From Xanthobacteraceae bacterium (GTDB lineage Bacteria; Pseudomonadota; Alphaproteobacteria; Rhizobiales; Xanthobacteraceae): 64,000 nt of DNA. A program made the position numbers and the translations under genes. Where the stretch lies: positions 33,420-97,419 of the forward strand of contig JAIESR010000021.1 of NCBI GenBank assembly GCA_019745775.1. Direction: 5' to 3'. Positions 36,359 through 45,166 of this stretch are shown one piece after another (positions within the stretch are counted from its first letter, which is position 1; every line of letters begins with the position of its first letter). Below the pieces are notes generated by a model. The model did not search any database. It had not been told where the DNA came from and saw only the letters and a program-made list of their open reading frames with translations.

Positions 36359-37738
36359 ATGCTGATGACCGGCCGCCGCGCCGCCTCAATCGTGACAGCC
36401 GTGCTGGTCGCGGCGGCGCCCCAAATCGCGGGCGCCCAGACCGCAAGCGCCGAGAGCTCCGCGCCGCCGGGCGCCGCCAGGCCGGACGTCCGGGCCCTGA
36501 CCAGCGCCTACAATGCCTCCGGCCAGGCGCTCTTCAGGGAGTTCGCGACGGGCTCGGGCAACATCGTTTTCTCCCCGTATTCGATCGGCACGGCCATGGC
36601 GATGGTACTGGCCGGCGCGCGCGGGGAGACCGAGCGCGAGATGATCGCGGTGCTCCGCCACAGCCTCGGTCGCGTGCCAATCAACGACGCCAACGCGGCG
36701 GCCATTGCGACGCTCAATGGCTACGACAAGAGCGACAAGCCGCCGGTTTGCCCCTCCGGCATGACGCTTGAAGGCGAGCGCTGCGAGGCGAAACCGACGG
36801 CCGCCGGCAACTGTCCATTTCCCGCAAACCGGACGGGCGAAAGCTGCGTGGCGACGCCGCACTTTCTTCCATCAGCAAAGCTCCTGGTCGCCAACGCGCT
36901 GATGCTGTCGAGCGCCGTCGTCGCCAAGGACTACAGGGCGCTGCTCAAGGACCGCTACGCCGCGGAAGTGTTCGAGCGCGCGGGCCTCGACACCGTCAAC
37001 GGGTGGGTGAAGCGGCGTACCGAGGGCAAGATCGAAAGAATCCTCGAGCGGATGTCCGACGTCGTGCTGGTCAACGCCGTCTATTTCAAATCGCGCTGGG
37101 CGGTCGTCTTCGACAAGACGCTTACCAAGAACGAGTTCTTCAGCCTGACGCGCAGCCGCCAGGAGATGGTCCCAACCATGCTGCAGCGGGCGAACCATGC
37201 GGTGGTCTCGCGCGAGGGCTACCGCGCGATCCGGTCGCCTTATTCCGTGCGCTCGCTGGCGATGGTGATCGCGCTGCCGAACGAGGTGGACGGCCTAAAC
37301 GAGGTCGTGCGCCGCCTCGACGCGGACGAACTCGCGCAAACGCTCGCGGCGCTGCGCACGCAGCCGGTCCGCTTGGTCAGCTTGATGCTGCCGCGCTTCA
37401 GGGCGGAATATGGCGCCGATCTCAAGGAGGTATTCCAGAAACTGGGCATGGCGCTTCCGTTCGACGGCGGCCGCTCCGACTTCTCCGGCCTCACCGGGCT
37501 GCCGCCCAAAACAGCACCGACCCATGTCGACCAGATCGTCCATCGCGCGGTGATCGAGGTGGCCGAGGAATCGACCGAGGCTGCTGCCTCGACCGCCGTC
37601 GGCATCCGTGTCACCAGCGTCGCGCCCAAACCGATCGAGCCGCTTCAGTTCCGCGTCGACCGACCGTTCCTCTATTATCTCGTCGACGATGCGACCGGCG
37701 CTGTGTTGTTCCAGGGACGGGTTGTCGATCCGCGCTGA
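36359..37738 (+). CDS. secreted serpin (serine protease inhibitor family)
   Basis: 459 residues. Signal peptide ends AGA|QTA at about residue 26. Serpin features: 'NIVFSPYSIGTAMAMVLAGARGETEREM' (68-94, given as two joined family blocks), 'NAVYFKSRWAVVFD', and the C-terminal 'DRPFLYYLVDDATGAVLFQGRV'. The hinge EESTEAAAST (403-412) keeps the small residues that inhibitory serpins need, with Ser instead of Gly at P15; the reactive bond should lie near residues 416-420 (IRVTS). An insertion around 128-168 holds four Cys (131, 142, 152, 163), evenly spaced, probably two disulfides. Serpins are uncommon in alphaproteobacteria. It sits in a block inserted between cvpA and radA. Confidence 0.9.
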   Translation: MLMTGRRAASIVTAVLVAAAPQIAGAQTASAESSAPPGAARPDVRALTSAYNASGQALFREFATGSGNIVFSPYSIGTAMAMVLAGARGETEREMIAVLRHSLGRVPINDANAAAIATLNGYDKSDKPPVCPSGMTLEGERCEAKPTAAGNCPFPANRTGESCVATPHFLPSAKLLVANALMLSSAVVAKDYRALLKDRYAAEVFERAGLDTVNGWVKRRTEGKIERILERMSDVVLVNAVYFKSRWAVVFDKTLTKNEFFSLTRSRQEMVPTMLQRANHAVVSREGYRAIRSPYSVRSLAMVIALPNEVDGLNEVVRRLDADELAQTLAALRTQPVRLVSLMLPRFRAEYGADLKEVFQKLGMALPFDGGRSDFSGLTGLPPKTAPTHVDQIVHRAVIEVAEESTEAAASTAVGIRVTSVAPKPIEPLQFRVDRPFLYYLVDDATGAVLFQGRVVDPR

Positions 37739-37766
37739 TTCGCCCGCCAGCGAGAAGCGGCGCTGC

Positions 37767-38795
37767 TCAATCTACGGCTTGCGCCGCACGGATGGCGGAT
37801 GGCGTGTCGCCATAGTGCTGGCGGAACGCGCGATTGAAGTAGGAAAGGTCGGCAAAGCCGGCGTCGAGGGCAATCGAGCTGATCTTGTCGGCGGCACGGC
37901 GCGGGTCGGTCAGCATGCGATGGGCGCGCGCCAGACGTTGCGATAGGACGAAGTCGGTAAACGTCGTGCCTTCAGCCTCGAACAATCGCTGCAAGAACCG
38001 CGGCGTGCAGCCGTGGCGAGCCGCGAGCGTGCTCACCGATAAATCCGGCTGGTGAATGTGCCCGGCTATATCCTGCTTGATTGCGTGCAGGCGTGCCGCG
38101 CGCAGCCCGCGGCCTTCGGCCATCGCTGTGGCGTCGCGGGTCGCGCCGACCACGAGCGCCAGCAGGTCCTGCAGGTGACCGGCGACCAGGTGCTGAAGCT
38201 CGGGGGTGGTAACCTTGTCGCCTTCCTGCGCGAGCCGGACGTAGTCGGTCAACAGTCGGAGCGCCGGCACGTCGTTCGGTATGCGCTGCCAGTAACGATC
38301 GTCGACGCCGCTCACCAACGGTGCCAGCATTTTGCGGGGGACGCGCAACGCCAGTATGTCGCCGGGAGGGCGATGCGTGTAGCTGCAAACTTCGCCCATC
38401 GAAGCCAGCACCGCTTCGCCATCGCCGAGCACCAGCTCTTGCTGCCCGTGCGTGACGCGAAGCGGTCCCTTCAGGTTCACCACCAAGCCGATGTCGTCGG
38501 TCGCATCGAAGGCCAGCGCTTCAGGCGTCCGTTGGTTGCGCGATCCGTATCCCCAGCCCGACATCATCATCATCCCGGGCAGCGCCCGGAACTTGAGATC
38601 GACGTCGAAAGGAACGTCCGGCAGCGGTTCGAGATCGTATCGCAGGACAGTGCGCCCGAAGACCTCTCGAAACACCGGGAGCCGATCCTGCTCCGGCACT
38701 CCCTCGAGCGAGAAACGGATTGTGCCGGACGCCAGCAATTGCATGCCGAGCGGCATGCCGGGCGTGATCGACGGAGACTGACTCGAGTCGGACAT
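37767..38795 (-). CDS. AraC-family regulator
   Basis: 342 residues. The ATG at 38795 has AAGGGAGCAG upstream; a TTG two codons earlier is the alternative. The N-terminal 200 residues match the AraC-binding-like domain ('LALRVPRKMLAPLV'). The C-terminal HTH pair covers about 235-340: 'LSVSTLAARHGCTPRFLQRLFEAEG' and 'ISSIALDAGFADLSYFNRAFRQHYGDTPSA', the latter a standard AraC signature. It is convergent with the serpin gene and divergent from the TauE/SafE gene, which is the likelier target. Confidence 0.92.
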   Translation of the reverse strand: MSDSSQSPSITPGMPLGMQLLASGTIRFSLEGVPEQDRLPVFREVFGRTVLRYDLEPLPDVPFDVDLKFRALPGMMMMSGWGYGSRNQRTPEALAFDATDDIGLVVNLKGPLRVTHGQQELVLGDGEAVLASMGEVCSYTHRPPGDILALRVPRKMLAPLVSGVDDRYWQRIPNDVPALRLLTDYVRLAQEGDKVTTPELQHLVAGHLQDLLALVVGATRDATAMAEGRGLRAARLHAIKQDIAGHIHQPDLSVSTLAARHGCTPRFLQRLFEAEGTTFTDFVLSQRLARAHRMLTDPRRAADKISSIALDAGFADLSYFNRAFRQHYGDTPSAIRAAQAVD

Positions 38796-39175
38796 GGCCA
38801 ACTGCTCCCTTGGCTTTCGTGTCCCTAGGTCTGAGCCGTTTCTTTTTGAATTCGCGAGCGCCGTGGACGTTTGGGCGGCGCAAACTATGCCGGGTTTATA
38901 GGCAGATTATGTTTCTTCGTGATGTCATCGGAACTGCAACTGTTTCGTCGTTGGCCGCCGAAGAAATATTCGAGACCTATCGATACCCCCCGTACCACGG
39001 CATCGTCGCCACAGTCCTGATCTTTGTCGCGCTAATCCAAGAACGGAAATCCTGCTCAAGCTAGCTGAACGGCGGTTGCGGCATTAACCGCAATAGACGA
39101 GGCCGTCATGCAAAAAGGGTCGCTGCTGTCCGTCTCATGCTTTGCGTGCCAAGCGCGTAGGCGGGGAGCGATATC
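38796..39175. other. AT-richer divergent promoter region
   Basis: 380 bases between the araC-type gene and the TauE/SafE gene. A 51-codon frame at 38909-39064 has no ribosome site and is not called. GCGGTT (39070-39075) and AACCGC (39084-39089) form a short inverted repeat. AT content rises at 38840-39010, as expected for promoters. Confidence 0.4.
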
Positions 39176-39913
39176 ATGAGCGGACTTGATCCCGTTGCGT
39201 ATCTCCTCATCAGCGCCGGCGTGTTTGCCGGTGCGCTGGTATCGGGTCTGGCCGGATTCGCTTTCTCCGCCGTGGCTGGCGCGATTCTCCTGCACGTGTT
39301 GCCGCCGACCGAAGCGGTGCCGCTGATGATGGCGTGCAGTCTGGTGCCGCAGATCGTGTCGCTGGTAGTGCTGCGCCGCACGATCAAGTGGCGCGGCAAT
39401 CCGGTGCTGATCGCCGGCGGCGCGGTTGGAATTCCGCCGGCGCTCTACCTGCTGCATCACGTCGATGCGCAGGTTTTTCGGATTGGCTTCGGTGCATTCC
39501 TCGCGGCTTATGCCGTCTGCATGCTGCTGCGTCCGGCCGGCGCATGCTTGCGGGTTGCACAGAGCCGGCTGCGGGAAGCCGCGGTCGGCTTTGGTGGCGG
39601 ACTGGTCGGCGGCCTGACCGCGATGCCGGGGGCGCTGCTGGTGATGTGGTGCGATATGCGCGGAATGCCGAAAGAGCAGCAGCGCGGCCTCGTCCAGCCT
39701 TACATCTTGGCAATGCAGATCTTCGGCTTGGCGCTGCTCTTGTCGCGCGATGATCTAACGGCCAAAGCGCTGATGGGGCTGACGGTCAGCCTGCCCGCAT
39801 TGGCGGCGGGCACCGCGCTCGGCGTGGTGCTGTTCGGCAGGGTGAATGACGCCGGATTCCGCCGTGTCGTGCTCGCGATTCTTCTGGTCGCGGGATTGCT
39901 GCTTACGATCTGA
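39176..39913 (+). CDS. TauE/SafE family permease (TSUP)
   Basis: 245 residues, about eight helices in two halves that start 'GVFAGALVSGLAGFAFSAVAG' and 'AVGFGGGLVGGLTAMPGALLVMW', the paired G-rich signatures of the sulfite exporter TauE/SafE family. Such permeases move sulfite, sulfoacetate or related organosulfur anions. GGGGAGCGATATC precedes the ATG. The divergent AraC-type regulator may control it. No sulfur-metabolism gene is adjacent, so the substrate is open. Confidence 0.9.
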   Translation: MSGLDPVAYLLISAGVFAGALVSGLAGFAFSAVAGAILLHVLPPTEAVPLMMACSLVPQIVSLVVLRRTIKWRGNPVLIAGGAVGIPPALYLLHHVDAQVFRIGFGAFLAAYAVCMLLRPAGACLRVAQSRLREAAVGFGGGLVGGLTAMPGALLVMWCDMRGMPKEQQRGLVQPYILAMQIFGLALLLSRDDLTAKALMGLTVSLPALAAGTALGVVLFGRVNDAGFRRVVLAILLVAGLLLTI

Positions 39914-39992
39914 GCTTGGGGAAGCGACGATCGTCCGGCGCAGCCTGGATGGCGCGACACATCCGCGGTCGAAACCGGCCGTGAGCTCAAAA

Positions 39993-40178
39993 CTACGCCG
40001 CTACGCGGAACTCGCCCGGCGCCACCGACGCTTCCTTCCCCAGGATCACATGTGCGTCGTCGCAGTGCGGGCACCAGACGGAGAGCCTGAAGGACGCCAG
40101 GCGACGGAGCTCTTTGTCCGTCGTCTCGATACTGGTACGCACCGACTTGCCGCTCTCGGGACACCGATAGATCAACAT
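39993..40178 (-). CDS. small zinc-ribbon-like protein
   Basis: 61 residues. MLIYRCP-ESGK and WCPHCDDAH give one Cys near the N-terminus and a CPHC in the C-terminal half, with the His after it, so a single metal site is plausible. GGTGGGGTGG lies before the ATG at 40178. The longer frame (to 40331) adds residues without character. Similar 60-residue proteins are, to my knowledge, common in Rhizobiales, without known function. It lies downstream of radA's stop on the opposite side of a 186-bp gap. Confidence 0.7.
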   Translation of the reverse strand: MLIYRCPESGKSVRTSIETTDKELRRLASFRLSVWCPHCDDAHVILGKEASVAPGEFRVAA

Positions 40179-40364
40179 GACGCCACCCCACCAACGCGTG
40201 TTGATTGAATGGGAAGCATACAGCCGCCGTCTCGCGATCTTCATCGCCTTGTCGTCGCCAGGCGGATCCGCTGTGGATATGTGGATAAGTCGATGCTGCG
40301 ATGCGGCCGCCGCGCGGGAAGTATGGCGCAAGTCCAGTTTGCGCCAAGTGAATAGGCCGTGCTG

Positions 40365-41768
40365 CTATTCGTTTGCGGCGCGGCGTTCGGGAGGGGCCGC
40401 TCGGCTGCCGCGGGCGGCAATGTCGGCAACCAGGGTCGACAGCGAGCCGACGGTTTCGAGTGTCAGCACACCGTCGGCCTCGGCGCGCGAGGCCTCGGGC
40501 ATAACGGCGCGGGCGAAGCCGAGCTTCGCCGCTTCCTTGAGCCGGGCGGCGCTCTGCGCCACCGGGCGCACCGCGCCCGACAGCGAGACTTCGCCGAAAA
40601 ACACCGCATCCGGAGGCAGCGGCGCATTGGCGAGCGAGGAGACAAGCGCAGCGGCTGCGGCGAGGTCGGCGGCCGGCTCGTTGATGCGAAGCCCCCCGGC
40701 GACGTTGAGATAGACGTCATGGCCGGAGAGCCGCACGCCGCAATGGGCTTCGAGCACGGCGAGCACCATGGACAGCCGGCTTTGGTCCCAGCCGACCACG
40801 GCGCGGCGCGGCGTGCCGAGCGAGGTCGGCGCCACCAGGGCCTGCATCTCGACCAGGAGAGGGCGGGAGCCCTCGATGCCGGCGAACACGGCAGTGCCGG
40901 GCGAGCCGAGATCGCGCTCGTGCAGGAACAGCTCGGAAGGATTCGCGACCTCGTGCAGACCCGAGCCGGTCATTTCGAACACCCCGATCTCGTCGGTCGG
41001 ACCGAAGCGGTTCTTGACCGCGCGCAGGATACGGAACTGATGCGAGCCTTCGCCCTCGAACGAGAGCACCGCGTCGACCATGTGCTCGACCACGCGCGGT
41101 CCGGCGATCTGGCCGTCCTTGGTGACGTGCCCGACCAGGATGACGGCCGCGCCGGAGCGCTTGGCGTATCGGATCAGCGTCTGCGCGGCGCCGCGCACCT
41201 GTGTGACGGTTCCCGGCGCCGACTCCACCATGTCGGTCCACATGGTCTGGATCGAGTCGATGATGACGAGGCGGGGAGTGGCGCCCTCGGACAAGGTTGC
41301 GATGATGTCTTCAACCGACGTCTCAGCCGCGAGCTCGACCGGTGCGCCGGCGAGACCGAGCCTTTCCGCCCGCAGCCGGACCTGCGCGACCGCCTCTTCA
41401 CCTGAAATATAGACCGAGCGCTGCTTCGCCCGCGCCAGCGTCGCCGCCACCTGAATGAGGAGTGTCGATTTGCCAATGCCGGGATCGCCACCGAGCAGCA
41501 GCACCGATCCGCGCACGAAGCCGCCGCCGGTGACTCGGTCGAATTCGGCAATGCCGGATGCGAGGCGGGGCGCGTCGTGGGACTCGCCGGTGAGCGGCTC
41601 AAGCGCGAAGCGCCGGCCTTTGCGTGGAGCGCGGCCGGGGCCGGCCTGGCGTTCGGCGCCCTCCTCGGCGATCGTGTTCCACTCGCCGCAGGCGTCGCAC
41701 TTACCCTGCCAGCGCCCGTGATGGGCGCCACAATTCTGGCAGACAAAGCTGTCGGTGCGGCGGGCCAC
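40365..41768 (-). CDS. radA: DNA repair protein RadA
   Basis: 467 residues. The N-terminal zinc finger has Cys10-x2-Cys13 and Cys24-x2-Cys27. Walker A GDPGIGKST is at 94-102, the KNRFG motif follows near 257, and the C-terminal half is Lon-like ('GEVSLSGAVRPV'). RadA helps branch migration in recombinational repair. The GTG at 41768 is used (GTGGCCCGCCGCACC). In related genomes radA lies next to cvpA-purF and alr; here both neighbours have been pushed away by insertions. Confidence 0.96.
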   Translation of the reverse strand: MARRTDSFVCQNCGAHHGRWQGKCDACGEWNTIAEEGAERQAGPGRAPRKGRRFALEPLTGESHDAPRLASGIAEFDRVTGGGFVRGSVLLLGGDPGIGKSTLLIQVAATLARAKQRSVYISGEEAVAQVRLRAERLGLAGAPVELAAETSVEDIIATLSEGATPRLVIIDSIQTMWTDMVESAPGTVTQVRGAAQTLIRYAKRSGAAVILVGHVTKDGQIAGPRVVEHMVDAVLSFEGEGSHQFRILRAVKNRFGPTDEIGVFEMTGSGLHEVANPSELFLHERDLGSPGTAVFAGIEGSRPLLVEMQALVAPTSLGTPRRAVVGWDQSRLSMVLAVLEAHCGVRLSGHDVYLNVAGGLRINEPAADLAAAAALVSSLANAPLPPDAVFFGEVSLSGAVRPVAQSAARLKEAAKLGFARAVMPEASRAEADGVLTLETVGSLSTLVADIAARGSRAAPPERRAANE

Positions 41769-41895
41769 GGCGCGGTGTCCTAAATCCTGCGGGATTCGCC
41801 TACGACTTTATCATGTCCGGCATGCTCATGCGTCGGGTTGACCGGTAGGACCGGCCGATCCACTGTTTACCCTGGTAGCTGATAGGAGCTTTGGC

Positions 41896-42231
41896 ATGAG
41901 CCTTCGTCAGCCCTGGTTCCTGGTGATGGTCCCCAAGGTGGCCGCCAGGCGAAACGACTTCTGGGACGGCTCTGACGCCAAGCTGCCGCGCGGCGACGTG
42001 ATGGCGCGCCTGGTCAAGCGGGAAAACCGAAGCCTGCTGTTGGCATTCGGCTTTGCCTGGCTGGTAGCTGCTTTGCTGATCTGGATATGGGGCTACGGCT
42101 CGGGCGTCTTCTCGCCGGCGTTCGCCGTGCTGGCGACGGTACTGGCGGCGGGGGTCGCGGCCGCGAGCTACGTCCGCTTGATTTGCGTGCAGATGGTTCG
42201 GTCGACGACGAAACGCTGCAGCGAAATGTAG
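41896..42231 (+). CDS. small two-helix membrane protein
   Basis: 111 residues, ATG at 41896 with ATAGGAGC 8-14 bases upstream. A soluble N-terminus of about 45 residues with many Arg/Lys precedes two helices (about 48-68 and 73-95). I do not recognise it. It lies between radA (opposite strand) and a LysR gene. Confidence 0.55.
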   Translation: MSLRQPWFLVMVPKVAARRNDFWDGSDAKLPRGDVMARLVKRENRSLLLAFGFAWLVAALLIWIWGYGSGVFSPAFAVLATVLAAGVAAASYVRLICVQMVRSTTKRCSEM

Positions 42232-42238
42232 CTCGATT

Positions 42239-43147
42239 TTATTTCGCGTGGTTTGCGTGTTCGATCGATACGCGGCGACCGGGCGCCTCCAGAGAGTGGA
42301 CAATATGCTCGGCGAGCAACTCCGCCGCGCGTGAGAGTTTGCCCGGAGCACGATAGAGGGCGATCTCGGTGTCGGGCAATTGGGGCAGACTGTAGTCCGC
42401 GCCGAGTATCTTGAGGTCGGGAGGCACCATATCTTTAGATAGAACGGTAATTCCCAAGCCGGCTCGTACCGCCGCTTGCAGCCCTTCACTGCTCACGCTT
42501 GTGTAGACAATGCGCCAGTCGCGCCCGGCCGTCTGCAAACCCGCCAGCGCTCGTTTTCGGTATACGTCGGGAGCCGGCGCTAGTGCCAGAGGTACCGGCT
42601 GCAGTGGATCAATCACGAGCTGTTGGCCGCCGACCCAAACCAGCACGTCCCGCCATACGGGAACTCCGCCGGTCGGCCCCAGTGGCTCACGTTTGACGAG
42701 CACCAGATCGTACTCGCCCTTGGCGAACCCCTCGAGCAAGTTGAAGCTGAAATTGCAGTTAACATCGAGCGCCACTCTTGGATGAGCGCGCGCAAACTGT
42801 GCCAATACGTCCGGCAGATACACCGTGGCAAAATCCTCAGGCGTTCCGAGGTGGATCGTGCCTTCGATGTCTGGTTCCAATATCCTTGAGCGTGCTTCGT
42901 CGGCGAGTTGTAAGAGCTGACGTGCGTAGGTCAACAGAATCTCACCGTCAGGGGTTAGCAACAGTTCGCGCCCACTTCGCTCAAAGAGGGCCCGGCCGAT
43001 CCCTTCCTCCAGCTTCTTGATCTGAAGGCTCACGGTCGACTGCGTCCGTCCGATGCGTTCTCCAGCGCGCGTGAAGCCGACATTGTCCACTACGGCGACG
43101 AAAGTCCGCAGCAAATCAAAATCGAACGGAGGCAGGGGTGTGCTCAA
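42239..43147 (-). CDS. LysR-family regulator
   Basis: 302 residues. The winged HTH covers about 8-67 ('LLRTFVAVVDNVGFTRAGERIGRTQSTVSLQIKKLEE', the standard LysR helix pair) and the C-terminal co-inducer domain follows. The start is TTG at 43147; there is no ATG nearby. A dyad GTTGAA-N9-TTCAAC at 43198-43218 fits a LysR T-N11-A site upstream of its own promoter. No divergent partner exists, so the target is not obvious; the accessory block to the right is a possibility. Confidence 0.9.
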   Translation of the reverse strand: MSTPLPPFDFDLLRTFVAVVDNVGFTRAGERIGRTQSTVSLQIKKLEEGIGRALFERSGRELLLTPDGEILLTYARQLLQLADEARSRILEPDIEGTIHLGTPEDFATVYLPDVLAQFARAHPRVALDVNCNFSFNLLEGFAKGEYDLVLVKREPLGPTGGVPVWRDVLVWVGGQQLVIDPLQPVPLALAPAPDVYRKRALAGLQTAGRDWRIVYTSVSSEGLQAAVRAGLGITVLSKDMVPPDLKILGADYSLPQLPDTEIALYRAPGKLSRAAELLAEHIVHSLEAPGRRVSIEHANHAK

Positions 43148-43197
43148 AGCGGACCGATGCTAGTCGTCAATGCCCTTCCAGGCCGCCTGAGTGTATA

Positions 43198-43218
43198 GTT
43201 GAATTCCGGGCGTTCAAC
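43198..43218. promoter_or_regulatory. LysR-type dyad
   Basis: GTTGAA-TTCCGGGCG-TTCAAC, perfect 6-base arms, 51 bp upstream of the LysR start. Spacing agrees with the T-N11-A rule. Autoregulation is inferred. Confidence 0.45.
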
Positions 43219-43326
43219 GGTCTCGTGACGATAAATGATGAAGCCCGCTATCGACCAACTAAACCGTCGTGTCGCCGTAAGTGCGGACCCAGACGTTGAG
43301 GTTCAAGGATGACGAGCCGAAAGCTG

Positions 43327-43692
43327 CTACAGCTGCAGAACGGCTTCAGGCTGACTGAGCATTGCTGCTCCGAAACCGACGAATGCGAGGAGGCCGGCGA
43401 CATCCCGCACACTCAGATTTGCTCGGAGAGTATCAGCATTGGTCCTTGATGCGGCTGCGGAAGCAATAGCCGCCAGTGCCAGGGCAACAATGCTGATCGT
43501 CGGAAGCACGAGTTGACCCGGGACTGCGAACATTGCCGGCAGTGCCAACAACGCGCTTGCGGCTATCAGAAGCTGAAGTGCCTTGGCCTGCAATGGTCCC
43601 GCACTGTCGGACGTCAGTGCGCTACTACGCCCGTATGATCCGTGCCTATACGCGACCACCGGGCTCCTTGGCATTTCCGGGCTATGCGGCAT
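43327..43692 (-). CDS. small membrane protein
   Basis: 121 residues. The ATG at 43692 has CAGGAAGC upstream; the longer frame to 43977 is rejected because its N-terminal part is Arg/Cys-rich and out of character. Two hydrophobic segments (LQLLIAASALLALPAMFAV and LVLPTISIVALALAAIASAA) and a third weaker one at the C-terminus (VAGLLAFVGFGAAML). Polar Ser/Arg-rich N-terminus. Proteins of this layout occur in Bradyrhizobium-type genomes; the role is unknown. It precedes the LysR gene on the same strand. Confidence 0.6.
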   Translation of the reverse strand: MPHSPEMPRSPVVAYRHGSYGRSSALTSDSAGPLQAKALQLLIAASALLALPAMFAVPGQLVLPTISIVALALAAIASAAASRTNADTLRANLSVRDVAGLLAFVGFGAAMLSQPEAVLQL

Positions 43693-44131
43693 GTTGCTTC
43701 CTGCGTGTTTCCTCGGCGGCTCAATCAGTTCTCGATGATATTGAGGACGAAAGCCAATTGGTTCGCCCAATGGCGAACATTGATTTTTCTCATGCGTGGG
43801 GTCGGCGCGGGCGCGGCAACGCCGAGGACGCTTCGCGGTGTCACCGCGCGCGGACAAGGATTTGGCGTCTAGGGTCCAAGGGTGCCAGCGAGCGCAGTTG
43901 TCGCCTACGCCCGCGCTTGCCGCCTTCTCGTATGCTCGGTCAATTGCAGCGCGCTCTTCAGTTATTGGATTTCCCAATTTGCGACATTGGCGCTATACGC
44001 TTGTAACAGGCGGCTTCCCTCGGCAGATTGGCCGTGAACACCCAAGGTCCGGGCCCCTCTGGCGAGCGCAGCCGGCGCTCTCGCGATGTCGGACGCAGGA
44101 AGGAGTCCTCGTCGGCATCAGGAGAGCTGCC
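43693..44131. other. gene-free stretch upstream of TerC gene
   Basis: 439 bases. Frames here run on from or antisense to neighbours, without ribosome sites. I looked for a manganese (yybP-ykoY) riboswitch, because TerC/Alx genes often have one, and did not find its conserved parts. The stretch should contain the TerC promoter. Confidence 0.4.
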
Positions 44132-45136
44132 TTGGAGCTCGCATTCTTGTCGGCCGAATGGCTCGGCACGCCTGTCTGGATGTGGCTTGCATTTCTTACG
44201 ATCGTGGTTGCTCTGCTCGCCTTCGACCTCGGTGTTCTTCATCGCAAGAGTCGTGAAATCGAGGTGAAGGAGAGCCTTATTCTTTCCGTCGGCTACATCG
44301 GCTTGAGCCTCGTTTTCGGCGCTTGGGTCTGGTGGTATCTCGGCACTGAAGCCGGCATGGACTACTTCACCGGCTTCGCTATCGAGAAAGCGCTCGCGAT
44401 GGACAACGTATTCGTCATCGCGATGATATTCGCGTTCTTCTCGATACCGCGCATTTATCAGCATAAAGTCTTGTTCTGGGGAATCCTCGGGGTGATCGTG
44501 CTCCGGGCGATCATGATCGGCCTCGGCGCGGCCATCGTGTCTGAGTTCTCCTGGGTGCTCTACATCTTCGCCCTGTTCCTGATCGCGACGGGTATTAAGA
44601 TGATCTGGCTCGCCGACAAGACGTATGACGTCGGCTCGAACCCGATCCTCGCATTCATGCGCCGCCGCTTTAACGTCACGAACGAGCTGCACGGCGAGAG
44701 CTTCTGGGTAAAAAAACCACATCCCGTAACCGGGCGCCTGACCTGGTACATGACGCCGCTTCTTTTGGCGCTCGTATTAATCGAAATCGCGGATGTGATC
44801 TTCGCAGTGGATTCGGTGCCTGCGATCTTCGCGATCACGACAGATCCTTTCATCGTCTACACGTCGAACATCTTCGCGATCTTGGGCCTTCGCGCGCTCT
44901 ACTTCGCGCTCGCGGCCATGGTGCATCGCTTCCACTATCTCAAGTACGCCCTGGCTGGAGTGCTGATCTTCATCGGTTCGAAGATATTCGTCGCCGATCT
45001 GCTCGGATGGGAGAAGTTTCCGCCGGCGATTTCACTTACCGTCACTCTCACCCTGCTTGCGGCCGGAGTGGCATGGAGTCTCATGAAGACCGCAAGAGGT
45101 GCTGCGCCCGCGACCGATCCCAAGGGTGTTTCTTGA
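44132..45136 (+). CDS. TerC/Alx family membrane protein
   Basis: 334 residues. TTG start at 44132 with GGAGAG five bases before it; this gives the family N-terminus ELAFLSAEWLGTPVW. Eight or nine helices with the conserved acidic residues in 'FDLGVLHRK', 'MDNVFVIAMIF' and 'FAVDSVPAIFA', features of TerC/Alx. Members export Mn2+ or act with secretion factors, and were first linked to tellurite resistance. A zeta-subunit-like reading frame follows after 30 bp and a TerB-family gene is nearby on the other strand. Confidence 0.92.
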   Translation: MELAFLSAEWLGTPVWMWLAFLTIVVALLAFDLGVLHRKSREIEVKESLILSVGYIGLSLVFGAWVWWYLGTEAGMDYFTGFAIEKALAMDNVFVIAMIFAFFSIPRIYQHKVLFWGILGVIVLRAIMIGLGAAIVSEFSWVLYIFALFLIATGIKMIWLADKTYDVGSNPILAFMRRRFNVTNELHGESFWVKKPHPVTGRLTWYMTPLLLALVLIEIADVIFAVDSVPAIFAITTDPFIVYTSNIFAILGLRALYFALAAMVHRFHYLKYALAGVLIFIGSKIFVADLLGWEKFPPAISLTVTLTLLAAGVAWSLMKTARGAAPATDPKGVS

Positions 45137-45166
45137 AACTGTCCCCCGCACTGGTGGAGAAAACAG

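Noticed and set aside
38909..39064. A 51-codon frame with one hydrophobic segment between araC and TauE/SafE genes
   Set aside because: No ribosome site and no recognisable pattern; it lies in the promoter region.
43980..44131. Possible manganese (yybP-ykoY) riboswitch before TerC
   Set aside because: TerC/Alx genes often have one, but the conserved GGGGAGUAG-type segment and its partner helix are not present.
43796..44131. Upstream extension of the TerC reading frame
   Set aside because: The 112 extra residues are Arg/Ser/Pro-rich and unlike TerC; the TTG at 44132 with GGAGAG gives the expected N-terminus.
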